Below are positions 37,201 to 45,400 of a stretch of DNA of 64,000 nt, piece by piece (the stretch's first letter is position 1; every line of letters starts with the position of its first letter). The position numbers and the translations under genes are program-made. Under the pieces are notes generated by a model that was given only the letters and a program-made list of their open reading frames with translations, was not told the DNA's origin and did not search any database. Source of the stretch: Sorex araneus (Eukaryota > Chordata > Mammalia > Eulipotyphla > Soricidae); assembly GCF_027595985.1 (NCBI RefSeq), contig NC_073311.1:29787892-29851891 (forward strand). Direction: 5' to 3'.

Positions 37201-40200
37201 ATGTAAATTAGGAAATAAAAGGAACAGGATAGTAAGAGAAAGGAGGAATAATTTGTTTTTTTGTTTTTTTGCTTTTTGGGTCATAGCCAGCAATGCACAG
37301 GGGTTACTCCAGGCTCTGCACTCAGGAATTAGTCCTGGCGGTGCTCAGGGGACCATATGGGATGCTGGGAATCCAACCCGGGTCAGCCGCGTGCAAGGCA
37401 AACGCCCTACCCGCTGTGCTATCATTCCAGCCCCAGAGGAGGAGGAATTTGTTTTGACGCCTAGAAGTTGGAGACTTCTCTGTAGAGTGGACTGTACTGA
37501 AGCTTGAGAACCTGGAACTTGACAGGCAGGTCAGCTACCCATAAGAGAAAGCACTGGAGTCTTGGGAATTGAAGTAGCACTTCAATTTGGCTAGAGGATC
37601 CTGGTACTTGAGATAGTAAACTTTGAGACTGGAGATGTGGAATGCAGTCAGGTATTAAAGGACTTTATATCCCATCTAAAATTTGAAGTTTCTCCAGATG
37701 ATTACTGGGGTACGTACAGCCACCTAAGTTTATTTATACCCAATCTCAATGAATCTTGGAGTTTATCCTTGGCCATGAAGGGTATAGCCAATAAGTTAAA
37801 AAATTTCTTAAAAGAACTATTATAAAAGGTGAATGAGTTTCTTTGGAGATTTGTGGACCAGAAAATAGACTATTACTGTGGTTTGGGTAAGTGATGAAAG
37901 CCAAACATAGGATGGTCACATTGGAGTATAAACCCTAGTAGGTCTGCGGTTTTTCTGGGAAAACTTGAATTTGTCCCTTGTCCCTGGAACCAAAGAGAAG
38001 GTAGACAATAAATTTAATTTAAAAAAAGCAATAATAATGGCCAGATAAAATATAGGAGGTATGACTGTTGTACTGCATGCAGCCAGCCCAGGTTTGAATC
38101 TGCAGAACCACATTTTATGGTCCACGCATGACCAGAACTCACTCCAGAGCTCTGCCAGTGCAGCCTTAAGCCATCTCCTCCCAAACAAAAAAGAAAGATA
38201 CAACAATTTTTTAAAGCTTTCAAACATACAGACACACACACATTTTTATCACACATACATTTTTATTCCAGAAAGAGAAAAAGGAAAATGTGTATTCTCA
38301 AATAAAAATATCTTCAAAAAATCTTCCAAAGTAAAACAATGTGATTAAAAGTGCCTTTCTTTACACGGTAGGTTGGGTACCAGTAGAAAAGAGCAACAAA
38401 CAGTATTGCTGGCATTCCTCGGTAGTTAATTATGAACTTGGGATTGCTCTGGTACTGAAGCATCATCCTGATGACCTTGGCCTTTTGGAAATTACTGCAG
38501 TACCCCTATCAGAACTCTTAGAGCAAACACTGGAGCTTATAGGAACAAATATTAATGGAAATCCATATGGTAAGTAATTTTTTTTTTCCTGATCAGGGTT
38601 AGTAACTGTTATAAAGAGAACTTCTTAGATTTTTTAATACATACACCCAACTTTGCCCCATGACATGTTACTAATGACCTTGTCTTAAATAATTTTCTAT
38701 ATTATAACCACTTTTATTACTTTTATGCCCATGCAGTACTTTTTACAAGACTAACATATTGACTTACTAACCCAAACCTCTCAGAAATTTCCTATAACAT
38801 TATAGAACAGTTAAGGAGCTATAACATCCCATAATACTATACAACAAACAGTTTATACAAATTCTATGTAACTTTGTTGCTTTATAAAATATCTAGGTAT
38901 ACTGAATTTATTGAAAATTACCATGTGCGTTTCATGGCTAGGTAATTGGTATTAATAACTAACAGTAAAGTAAATAACTGAAAATGGATAGTGTGCCGGG
39001 CATCAAAATACATACCATGGTGAACTAAGTAAAAGTCCTGAGGATACTATGGAATATGTTGTAGGTAGGAGATAAAGAGAAGCCTGGAGATATTGCAGGC
39101 GCAAGAGTGAAATCCAGAAGCAGACTGATTTAGAAGTGGAAAGAACCCAAGATAGTAATTATACAAGCTATCTGACTGGTGACGTGGCTCTCTGGCAGAC
39201 CCTGAATGATAACTGGATGTGACTATCAACATAGAACAGGGGTTGGTGGACTTTTTCTGTAAAAGAACAGATAGTAAATTTTCACGTCTTGTGATACAAG
39301 AAAGAGGCTGTAGTCTGTACCTAGCTGACCAATTGTAGCTGTATTTTATACAAGTTATTTGTAACAACAGATACTTGGCCTGTATGTCATAGTGCTCCTA
39401 CTCTTGACATAGTATGAAGGTAGAATTTGGGTTAACGGAGACAGTGCCATGTTGGTGTGAGAAGCATTGTAGTAGTTGGTCTGAAAGCAACCAGCTAAAC
39501 TCATGGTAAATTTGTTCCTAGTGTGTGCTAGGGACATGGCTCAGCCACAGAACACAGGAGGCCCTGGGTTTAATTCCCGGCTCTGGGGAAAATAAATAGA
39601 ATAATAAAATAAATAAATAAATAGAATAAATAAATTTATTCCTACGTTATTTTAAAGGCTGTTTTATTTTACTTTAGAAAAGTAAATTCTTATTTTTTTT
39701 TTTTCCTGAACACTTTGTATAACTAACAGCAGTTTTTTACCTTTTAGGATTAGGAAGCAAGAAACATCCATTACATCTTCTTATACCACATGGAGCATTT
39801 CAAATAAGAAATCTGCCTCCCTTAAGGCACAGGGATCTGTTATCCTGGTTTGAAGGTTGCAGAGAGGGTAAAGTTGAAGGAATAGTGTGGCATTGCAATG
39901 ATGGCTGCTTAATCAAGGTAATACAGAAGGTAGTTTCTGTAATTATGTGTTAAGATCCTAAAACAAAAGTGCCACTAAACTATCCCACATGTTGCAATAA
40001 TTCAAATATGTATTTGTGAAATTAAAATCCTTTATTTGTATGTACTACATATCCCCTTTTTTTGAAAGTCACATTGTAGAGTAATGCTCTGTGACATGTT
40101 TTGTACTAATTTAACTCAGCTTCTCCCATATTTAATTGGTTACAGAATTTGTAAGAAATTTGTAAGAGTGCCAAGGTGAACGATAGCATATACCTAGCAT

Positions 40201-41463
40201 CCTTTCTTTGGGTCTCTTGTATTCACCTGTTGGACCTCCTACAGGTAGCTGAAATTTGTACCATTCAAAACTAATGTAGGGCTGGGTCGTAGAGCGCATA
40301 CCCAGCATGCATGAGGCTCTGAGTGTTATCCCTGTGTTTCCTTCCCGCATCCAGCACTTTCAGTAGTTTCTACTGAAAAAATAATAATAATAAAGCAGGA
40401 CTTAGATGTAGCAACTCCCTGACTCCCGGTAATTTTCTGAAGCTAACATTTTGGTTGTTTTGAGGCCACATCCGCAGTATCCCCGGCTCCTGTCCTAGCT
40501 CGATAGTTGTGGCTCACTCCAGGCAGTGGTGGATAATCATGCGGTGCTGAGGCTCGAACCTGGCAAATCAGGAGCTCCGGTCCCCTGAGCTATCACTTAA
40601 GCCTCATTATCTTTTTAATCCCCTTCTCTTATATATCCTGTTGAGTCTGTACACTTTCACTCAATCACATGAGTCATAATTAAGGTGAGATTCATATTTA
40701 AGTTATATCACTCTCCTAAACATTATCTGGGACTTATCCCTTTTCTATCCATTTGTGGCAATTACTGCAGTGCATAAAACTGTTAGTGACATTTAAGGTA
40801 TTTTTGTGCTTAGAGCCCTCAACTTTACACAGATGCTCTCCACTCTCATCTCCCAAACAGGCCCATATTGCAATTAGTTAAATGCGGTTAAAACATAAAA
40901 ATCAAGGGAAAAGAGAAACAAAGAATCAGCCAGCCACATGATACATCCTTTGAGTAGAAGCCTCCCAATCCACAATATTCATTTTGCTACCTCTGGTCCT
41001 CAGCAGCAAATGGTTATTCACAAACATTTTAAGGAGCCCTTGATTATGTTGTCAGCATGTTTCCAGTGCTGGAACTAGAGTTGTCAAAACAGTATCTCTG
41101 CCTTCATGAAGTTCATATTCTCAGAGAAGACGGGCAATAAGCAATGTATATGTCAGGAGAATAGTTATGATAAAGATAACGGTAGGATCAAGTGGAAGGT
41201 CAAGCATGTACCTGGGAGTTCTGTGTGAGTGAATATAAAACAGACTAAAGCTCATGCCCTTCTTTCTCTTACAGGTTCATCGCCATCATCTTGGTTTATG
41301 CTGGCCAGTTCCGGATCCTTATATGAATTCAAAACCAGTTGTCATCAACATGAACCTAAACAAATATGACTTTGACTCTGATACTAAAAGTTTGTTTAAT
41401 TATTTTTCAAAAATAGATAATCAGAAATTTAGTAGGCTCAAAGATATAATACTTGAAGTATAA
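28188..41463 (+). CDS. RLIG1: RNA ligase 1 (RNA 5'-phosphate and 3'-OH ligase), complete
   Basis: Seven coding exons join to 978 nt: 325 codons plus stop, the same length as human RLIG1 (C12orf29). The enzyme joins RNA 5'-phosphate and 3'-hydroxyl ends through ATP-dependent auto-adenylation. The nucleotidyltransferase lysine is K57 in the motif EKVDGT (exon 2). E250 in EGIVW (exon 6) fits motif IV, and K263 in CLIKVH, at the exon 6/7 junction, fits motif V. The start ATG has A at -3 and sits in a CpG island; the N-terminus [13 protein letters not shown] matches the human one closely. All splice sites are GT-AG, with exon phases 0,1,1,1,1,0. No disabling change is seen, so the gene appears functional. 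It diverges from C12orf50 and converges on CEP290. Confidence 0.97.
29204..29345 (+). repeat. SINE-A with internal deletion
   Basis: GCCTAGAGCAGTAGAACAAG head runs directly into CTCCCCTGTGCATCGCCAGA, so the B-box region is deleted; GCAGAGCCAGCAGTAACTCT follows. Confidence 0.85.
29927..30101 (-). repeat. SINE-A, full length, with target duplication
   Basis: T15 tail, CTTTTTGAGTCACATCTGGT, GAATCGAACCCTTGTCGGCC (B box), CTGCCCC. Direct repeat TCCAGAATTTTT at 29915-29926 and 30106-30117. Confidence 0.93.
30306..30458 (-). repeat. SINE-A copy, diverged
   Basis: AGGTGTCCTGGCTCTGTGCT, GAACCTGGGTCTGCCGCATG, CTCCAGCCCC on minus. Confidence 0.85.
30685..30925 (+). repeat. SINE-B, full length, with 13-bp target duplication
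   Basis: GACTGGAGCGCAGCAGGTAG head (A box shortened), GGGTTCGATTCCTCTGTCCC, duplicated unit, CTACAGTGC end without an A tail. Perfect direct repeat TATGTGAATCATG at 30672-30684 and 30926-30938. Confidence 0.96.
31639..31756 (+). CDS. RLIG1: RLIG1 coding exon 2 (catalytic lysine)
   Basis: Encodes [20 protein letters not shown], then [19 protein letters not shown]. It contains motif I KVDG with the adenylated lysine K57. Acceptor TTTTGAAG, donor GTAAAA; ends one base into codon 70. Confidence 0.97.
32355..32526 (+). repeat. SINE-A, full length, with 10-bp target duplication
   Basis: GGGGCTGGAGTGATAGCACA head, GGTTCAATTCCC B box, A-rich tail. AAGAAATATC at 32345-32354 and 32527-32536. Confidence 0.95.
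32540..33830 (-). mobile_element. Old L1 3' end with nested younger insertions
   Basis: Minus-strand L1M-type order: GTGCAGTTCAAGGGTACGCG, CATTGTTGTGCTCTCACCAC, TTCACTTAGCATAATGTCTT, then CATACTCCATTATATTTATT, TTTGTTTATCCATTTATGCA, CAATGAATATGGTATACAAG and TTGAGGAATGCTAGTATACT. ORF2 remnants have many stops. A SINE-like piece (about 32885-33025) and a shrew-type L1 3' end (33045-33260) interrupt it. Confidence 0.8.
33045..33260 (-). mobile_element. Shrew-type L1 3' end
   Basis: CACAGTTACAAAGTTAATCA, TCATACAGTGTCCCAACACC, ATGTACATTTTCCCACCACC, AGTGTCCCCAGTC: the reverse of the cassette seen at 54.9 kb. Nested in the older L1. Confidence 0.75.
34010..34145 (+). repeat. SINE-A copy, head truncated
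   Basis: GTACAGTGGGTAGGACATTT, CAGTTTCAATCCCAGAGAAC, GAGCACTGCTGGGTGTGTCC. Confidence 0.85.
34257..34448 (-). repeat. SINE-A, full length, (GTTTT)n tail
   Basis: GGGTCACATCCAGCTGTGCT, TTACTCCTGGCTCTGCACTC, AAGGCAAACGCCCTACCTGC. Its tail is expanded as (TTTTG)n, a type of tail also seen next to exon 3 at 35469. Confidence 0.9.
34463..34490 (+). repeat. (TA)n microsatellite
   Basis: About 12 TA units following AAAAAA. Confidence 0.95.
34505..34920 (-). mobile_element. Possible solitary LTR (ERV2-like architecture)
   Basis: On minus, a TATAAAAATC box (near 34796-34787) is followed about 155 bp later by GCAATAAACAGC (AATAAA at 34632-34627), a GGCCTCTCCAGACTC segment and a further ~115 bp. U3-TATA-R-AATAAA-U5 spacing suggests a class II LTR. 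No internal genes, and no clear target duplication. A purine-rich tract sits before the polyA signal. Confidence 0.4.
35365..35460 (+). CDS. RLIG1: RLIG1 coding exon 3
   Basis: Encodes [20 protein letters not shown] and [12 protein letters not shown] (residues 70-101). Acceptor ATCTAG, donor GTGAAT followed by a (GTTTT)n tract. The RLDRKPNK block is typical of the family. Confidence 0.95.
35461..36547 (+). other. RLIG1: RLIG1 intron 3
   Basis: Opens with (GTTTT)n. Contains one full-length SINE-A and a short GC-rich patch (35968-36112) that I cannot assign. The rest is AT-rich. Confidence 0.8.
35726..35920 (-). repeat. SINE-A, full length, with 14-bp target duplication
   Basis: (TTTA)n tail, GGGTCACACCCAGCAATGCT, GGGAATCGAACCTGGGTTGG, CCATCGCTCCAGCTCC. 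Perfect direct repeat TAAGCCCTTTTTAT at 35712-35725 and 35921-35934. Confidence 0.97.
36548..36664 (+). CDS. RLIG1: RLIG1 coding exon 4
   Basis: Encodes [20 protein letters not shown], then [19 protein letters not shown] (residues 102-140). Acceptor CTTTCAG, donor GTATGA, phase 1 at both ends. Confidence 0.96.
37255..37433 (-). repeat. SINE-A, full length, young
   Basis: CTTTTTGGGTCATAGCCAGC, CCAACCCGGGTCAGCCGCGT, TATCATTCCAGCCCC. Imperfect flanking repeat GAGGAAT(AA)TTTG. Confidence 0.95.
38060..38190 (+). repeat. Old SINE-A-like copy
   Basis: GCATGCAGCCAGCCCAGGTT, TGAATCTGCAGAACC and ACTCCAGAGCTCTGCCAGTG. Diverged. Confidence 0.6.
38372..38569 (+). CDS. RLIG1: RLIG1 coding exon 5
   Basis: The longest coding exon (198 nt, residues 141-206): [20 protein letters not shown], then [10 protein letters not shown] and [18 protein letters not shown]. 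Acceptor is an unusual purine-rich ACGGTAG, donor GTAAGT. Confidence 0.96.
38570..39747 (+). other. RLIG1: RLIG1 intron 5
   Basis: Mostly unique AT-rich sequence. A short old SINE head-like piece with an (AAAT)n tail lies at 39523-39640. Confidence 0.75.
39523..39640 (+). repeat. Short old SINE (tRNA-head like)
   Basis: GTGCTAGGGACATGGCTCAG, GGGTTTAATTCCCGGCTCTG, then (AAATAAAT)n. Resembles a head-only tRNA SINE. Confidence 0.6.
39748..39917 (+). CDS. RLIG1: RLIG1 coding exon 6 (motifs IV and V)
   Basis: Encodes [20 protein letters not shown] to [14 protein letters not shown] (residues 207-263). E250 and K263 are the expected metal- and nucleotide-contact residues of nucleotidyltransferase motifs IV and V. 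Acceptor CTTTTAG, donor GTAATA, phase 0 at the end. Confidence 0.96.
40278..40400 (+). repeat. Short old SINE (tRNA-head like)
   Basis: GGGCTGGGTCGTAGAGCGCA, GCATGAGGCTCTGAGTGTTA, then (AATA)n; similar in type to the copy at 39523. Confidence 0.6.
40459..40604 (-). repeat. Old SINE-A copy
   Basis: GGCCACATCCGCAGTATCCC, GCTCGAACCTGGCAAATCAG, GAGCTATCACTTAAGCC. Confidence 0.65.
41275..41463 (+). CDS. RLIG1: RLIG1 last coding exon
   Basis: Residues 264-325: [20 protein letters not shown] through [17 protein letters not shown] and TAA at 41461-41463. Acceptor TCTTACAG. The 3' UTR follows directly. Confidence 0.97.
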   Translation, partial: VHRHHLGLCWPVPDPYMNSKPVVINMNLNKYDFDSDTKSLFNYFSKIDNQKFSRLKDIILEV

Positions 41464-41634
41464 ACTGGAAATGGAATTAAATCCAGCTTTATTATTGCCA
41501 CATTTGAATCTTGAATATTTTGCCGTATGTAAAAGGTAAAATAACTCAAGGTTTCTACTTTGTTCAGTGTCTTAATATAGGTTTTCTTGCATCTGAAGAA
41601 GCAAATTCCACAGCTGCAGATATCTATTCAAAAT

Positions 41635-41640
41635 TTTATT
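41635..41640 (-). terminator. CEP290: Candidate polyadenylation signal, CEP290 (AATAAA)
   Basis: TTTATT on plus is AATAAA on minus, about 540 nt past the CEP290 stop codon and inside the RLIG1 3' UTR on the other strand. Confidence 0.5.
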
Positions 41641-41762
41641 CAAAATCGCATATAAGCCTGTGGACTTAAAAAATATGAGCAACGGTAAGGCCCCCAGTTT
41701 GTATAGGGGTTGGTTTTGTGTACTATAACAGAACAACTTAAAACCAATTTTAGACATTTTTT

Positions 41763-41768
41763 TTTAAT
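41763..41768 (-). terminator. CEP290: Candidate polyadenylation signal, CEP290 (ATTAAA)
   Basis: TTTAAT on plus is ATTAAA on minus, about 410 nt after the CEP290 stop. A canonical AATAAA occurs further on at 41640-41635 and another at 41493-41488, so which is used cannot be told from sequence. Confidence 0.45.
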
Positions 41769-41797
41769 AATTTAAACTTAAAACTTGCTAAATTGTT

Positions 41798-41803
41798 AAT
41801 AAA
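41798..41803 (+). terminator. RLIG1: Polyadenylation signal, RLIG1
   Basis: AATAAA, 335 bp after the RLIG1 stop codon; the first canonical hexamer on this strand in the UTR. Confidence 0.65.
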
Positions 41804-41820
41804 ACATGGCTCAACCTCCT

Positions 41821-42177
41821 ATTTGTACATACAATATATATATATAAAACATATATACTTGAGAACCTTAAACAGTTTAAATGTTAAAATTATTGAAGTT
41901 TACAGCCTCATACTTTTTTAAACACTTAATTCAAATACTATGAATGTACAGAAATTTCCCCATAGCACACTGCCTATTTGCTAGTCAAAACTTATTTAAA
42001 AATCTCTTAAAAATATATACTTCTCTTAATGGCTAAACATTTCATGTGTTTGTTGACTAAAAATTCCAATTTATATAATACATTATTGGGAAGGAGATCA
42101 TGTAGGTCAGACATACTTGATTTTCAGATGGAATTTTAACAAAGTTAAAAAAGTTAAATTCCACTTATAGGTGTCCC
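41821..42177 (-). other. CEP290: CEP290 3' UTR (convergent zone)
   Basis: Minus-strand sequence after the CEP290 stop, AT-rich and repeat-free. It continues into the RLIG1 3' UTR on the other strand. Confidence 0.7.
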
Positions 42178-42408
42178 TTAATAAACAGGGAAATTAGTAG
42201 AACTTTCCTCTTCATCTTCAAACTGTTCAGAAGCAGCAGCTGGGCTAGTCAATTCAACTCCAAATTGTTCTGAAAGTTTTTTAAGTTTCTCTTCTAAGAG
42301 AATATTTTTTTTCACTTCTTCTTTGTAGTTATATTTCAAATCTTCAATTTCTTCAAAAAATGAAGGATCAAAATTCTCCAGTTCCTTCTTTAGCTTATGT
42401 ATTTCCTC
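42178..42408 (-). CDS. CEP290: CEP290 last exon (54), coding part
   Basis: Seventy-six codons and TAA (42180-42178): EEIHKLKKELENFDPSFFEE, then DLKYNYKEEVKKNILLEEKL and the acidic C-terminus. TTTAG acceptor. The 3' UTR continues leftward toward RLIG1. Confidence 0.97.
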   Translation of the reverse strand, partial: EEIHKLKKELENFDPSFFEEIEDLKYNYKEEVKKNILLEEKLKKLSEQFGVELTSPAAASEQFEDEEESSTNFPVY

Positions 42409-45400
42409 CTAAATAGAAACAAATTATATTTAAGATATAATGCATTCTTTAGTACAGTGGGTAAGGCACTTGCCTTGCATGCAGCTTACTTGGCTTTGAT
42501 CCCTGGTACCACATACGGTCCCCAAGCCAGGAAGAAGCCCTGAGCACTGCCAGGTGTGGGCTCATCCATCGAAAAAAAACATAAGACTTAATACAAACAT
42601 CAGTGCCTATCCTCAGTAATGTGAATAGTCAAAAAATACTTAGGAAGATAGATTTTCAGAAAATCTTAACATATAACTAAAATGTTTTATTTTTAATAAA
42701 CTAATTTATTAACTGTCAAATTATTCCATAAACTTTGTCCTGATACTAAAATTATTAGTTGGAGCTGGGTGTGCAGGGAAAGATTCCTTTTTTGCCCAAA
42801 ATTGTATCAATTACTTTCAATAAAGTAGTCAAAAAGACTTGGCTATTCACAGCACTAAAGTTGTTTTAATAATATTTGGTTTAAGGTTCATTTATACTTT
42901 CTTTTTAAATTTAATTTTTAATAAAGGTTAGCTGAATATAAATGTATGTTCAGGGAAATGAGTTTTTCTACCTAGGTAAACTGTATCTACTGAAAGATTA
43001 TTTCATCTCTAATAACCATTAATAGCCAGATCACTCACTTATTATATTCTTGCCTTTTTGTTCCATTTACAGGTTTCTTAAAAGAGACAAAACATATCAA
43101 ATACATCTTTCTTAAAGGGAATTCTAAAACTTAAAAAAATATTAAAGAATGAATGGTGTGACAAAAAGATAAATATATATATACATATTTTTGCTTTTTG
43201 GGTCACACCCAGCGATGCACAGGGGTTACTCCTGGCTCTACACTCAGGAATTACTCCTGGCGATGCTAAGGGGACCATATGCTGGGATTCAAACCTGGGT
43301 CAGCCGCGTGCAAGGCAAACGCCCTACCCGCTGTGCTATCTCTCCAGCCCCAAAAATGATAAATATATTTCTTAATCCTTTGCATTTGTCTGATTAAAGT
43401 ATAAAATTCAATACCAGGAATTTTTAGGATACATGCTTAAAAACTCAAAGATGGTTATTATAAAAGTTTTCAATAGATGTTTTCATAAAATATAATACTA
43501 AATAATTATAAGTAATTAATATTTTTACCTTTAAATGTTGCTTTTCTAGATCTGAGGTTTTCAGTTGTGTCTCTAGATCTTTTACCTTTTCCTTTAATTG
43601 GTCATGATCTGCTAAAAAGAAAAAATAAAAAATTCAGTTAGCTTTTCCAGAACAAGTTCAAATTACAGAATTTTTTACAGAACATAGGCACAAAGTGTAA
43701 CTAACAATCTAGGGCTTGGTAAATATGACATTTTATTACAGAAAAATTAGGCATTGTAATTGCAGATAATTAGCAGACAGTGGAAAGAGTTATCGGAAGT
43801 TTAGAGTCAAGCTAATTTTCACACATGGAAATATTTTTTAAAAGATTCTGAATCAGGAATATGTGTCAGGTTCTAATTATACAACAAAGAATGAGGTTGT
43901 TAAGGTAAGGAGCTATTACCATACCCTGACCATATGTACTGGCTACTCTACATAGTTTACTACGTATTTCTTGTAAGATCACTATATGCAAAACATGCTG
44001 GGCAGGATGGATAATACAAAAATAATTGTTGTGATATTTGGTAGAAAAACAAAGCTGACTAGGCAGCACCAGTGCTTAATTTTAAACAGTCTGAGTTTAT
44101 TTTTGCTTTAATTTATCTTTGCTAGAGGCATTTTTTTTAAGTACTATATTTAAGATATAGTATATTTGTATTTTACAGCCACTGAAGGTAAAGTCTTCAA
44201 AACTGCAGTATTTGAGAAAATAATGAGCAGCAGAAAGGTTTTCCAGAACTTCTATTTCCTAAATAGAAGCATATTCTATTTAGGTGCCTTTGGACAGTTC
44301 TCTAGTTATAAACTTGGAGACAAGTACTGTACTCTTCCTTTTTCATGGAAATAGAATCAGCAGTACCCACCTTTCCACTGGAAGGCAAAATAAACTCATA
44401 CTTTTTAGAGCTTCCCTAACTTTTGCAGAAAGCACTAATTTTTTACCATTGTTTTCTTAAGTCACTGAGATGCCATGTTAAGCTAACTGTCTTAATCCGT
44501 GGAATGATATATGTATATATCCTATGTGTATGTATGTATCGCATTTTCTAAAAGTTGTGTTAATGACCACTTATTTTTATTCCTGTTTTTGCTTTTGATC
44601 TTTAATAATATGACAGTACGAAATATAAAATATGGACCTCCCCCCTATTTAAAGGATAAAGATACCTACCACATTTCTTAAAGTTAAGGCTCTTTTAAAA
44701 AGAAAGTAGGAAATATGAGGGTTGGAAAGTTCCTTTCAGGTGGTCAGAGATTAGGTACTTGCCCTGAAAGCGGCTGACCTGGATTTGGTGCTCAGTGTCA
44801 CATATGATCCCCGAAGCACTGTCAGGAGTGATTTCTGAGCAATGTCTATAGAGTGTGACCCAAAGACCAAAACAGAACAAAAAAAATGGGTCACCAGTTC
44901 CCAGTGTTATGAGGGATAAAGAGACTGATACATACATGATAGGGTACTATTCAGCTATGAGAGAAGATGAAATCTTGTCTTTTGCTATAACTTGGGTGAA
45001 ATCACAGGGTGTCATGGTAAGTGAGTATGTCAGAAGGAGGACAGATGCTAGATCATATTACTCATATGTGGTATAGGAACAAGGCAGGGCATGGACAGTG
45101 TCCAATGAAAACAACCCCTAGCTCCTAACAGAACTGGGATTACCAAGTGGGATGAAGTGGTCTGGAGTGAGAGCAGAGATGGATGGGGCCAACTACAAGT
45201 GACAGAAGGACAGTCGTGGAGGGTTTCTGGCACTCTGATGGTGAGGGTGGCTAAGTATACACCAAAAGCACGAACAGTACTATATACCACATTGCCTCAA
45301 TAATAATAAAATGAAAACAACTGAAATTCTTTGTAAACCACAGTGCCTAAAAGGAAAGAAAGAAAAAAGTGCCTGTCAGACACAGGTTGGGGCAGGAGGG

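Larger units (their letters stand above)
36665..38371 (+). other. RLIG1: RLIG1 intron 4
   Basis: Contains a young SINE-A and an old SINE-A-like copy. Nothing else recognised. Confidence 0.8.
39918..41274 (+). other. RLIG1: RLIG1 intron 6
   Basis: Contains two old SINE copies (40278-40400 and 40459-40604). The rest shows no recognised element. Confidence 0.75.
41464..41820 (+). other. RLIG1: RLIG1 3' UTR with AATAAA
   Basis: Follows the TAA stop. The first plus-strand AATAAA is at 41798-41803, so cleavage is expected near 41815-41830. A longer UTR using a later signal is possible. Confidence 0.65.
42409..43528 (-). other. CEP290: CEP290 intron 53
   Basis: Contains an old SINE-A (42449-42570) and a young SINE-A (43188-43351); otherwise AT-rich. 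Confidence 0.8.
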
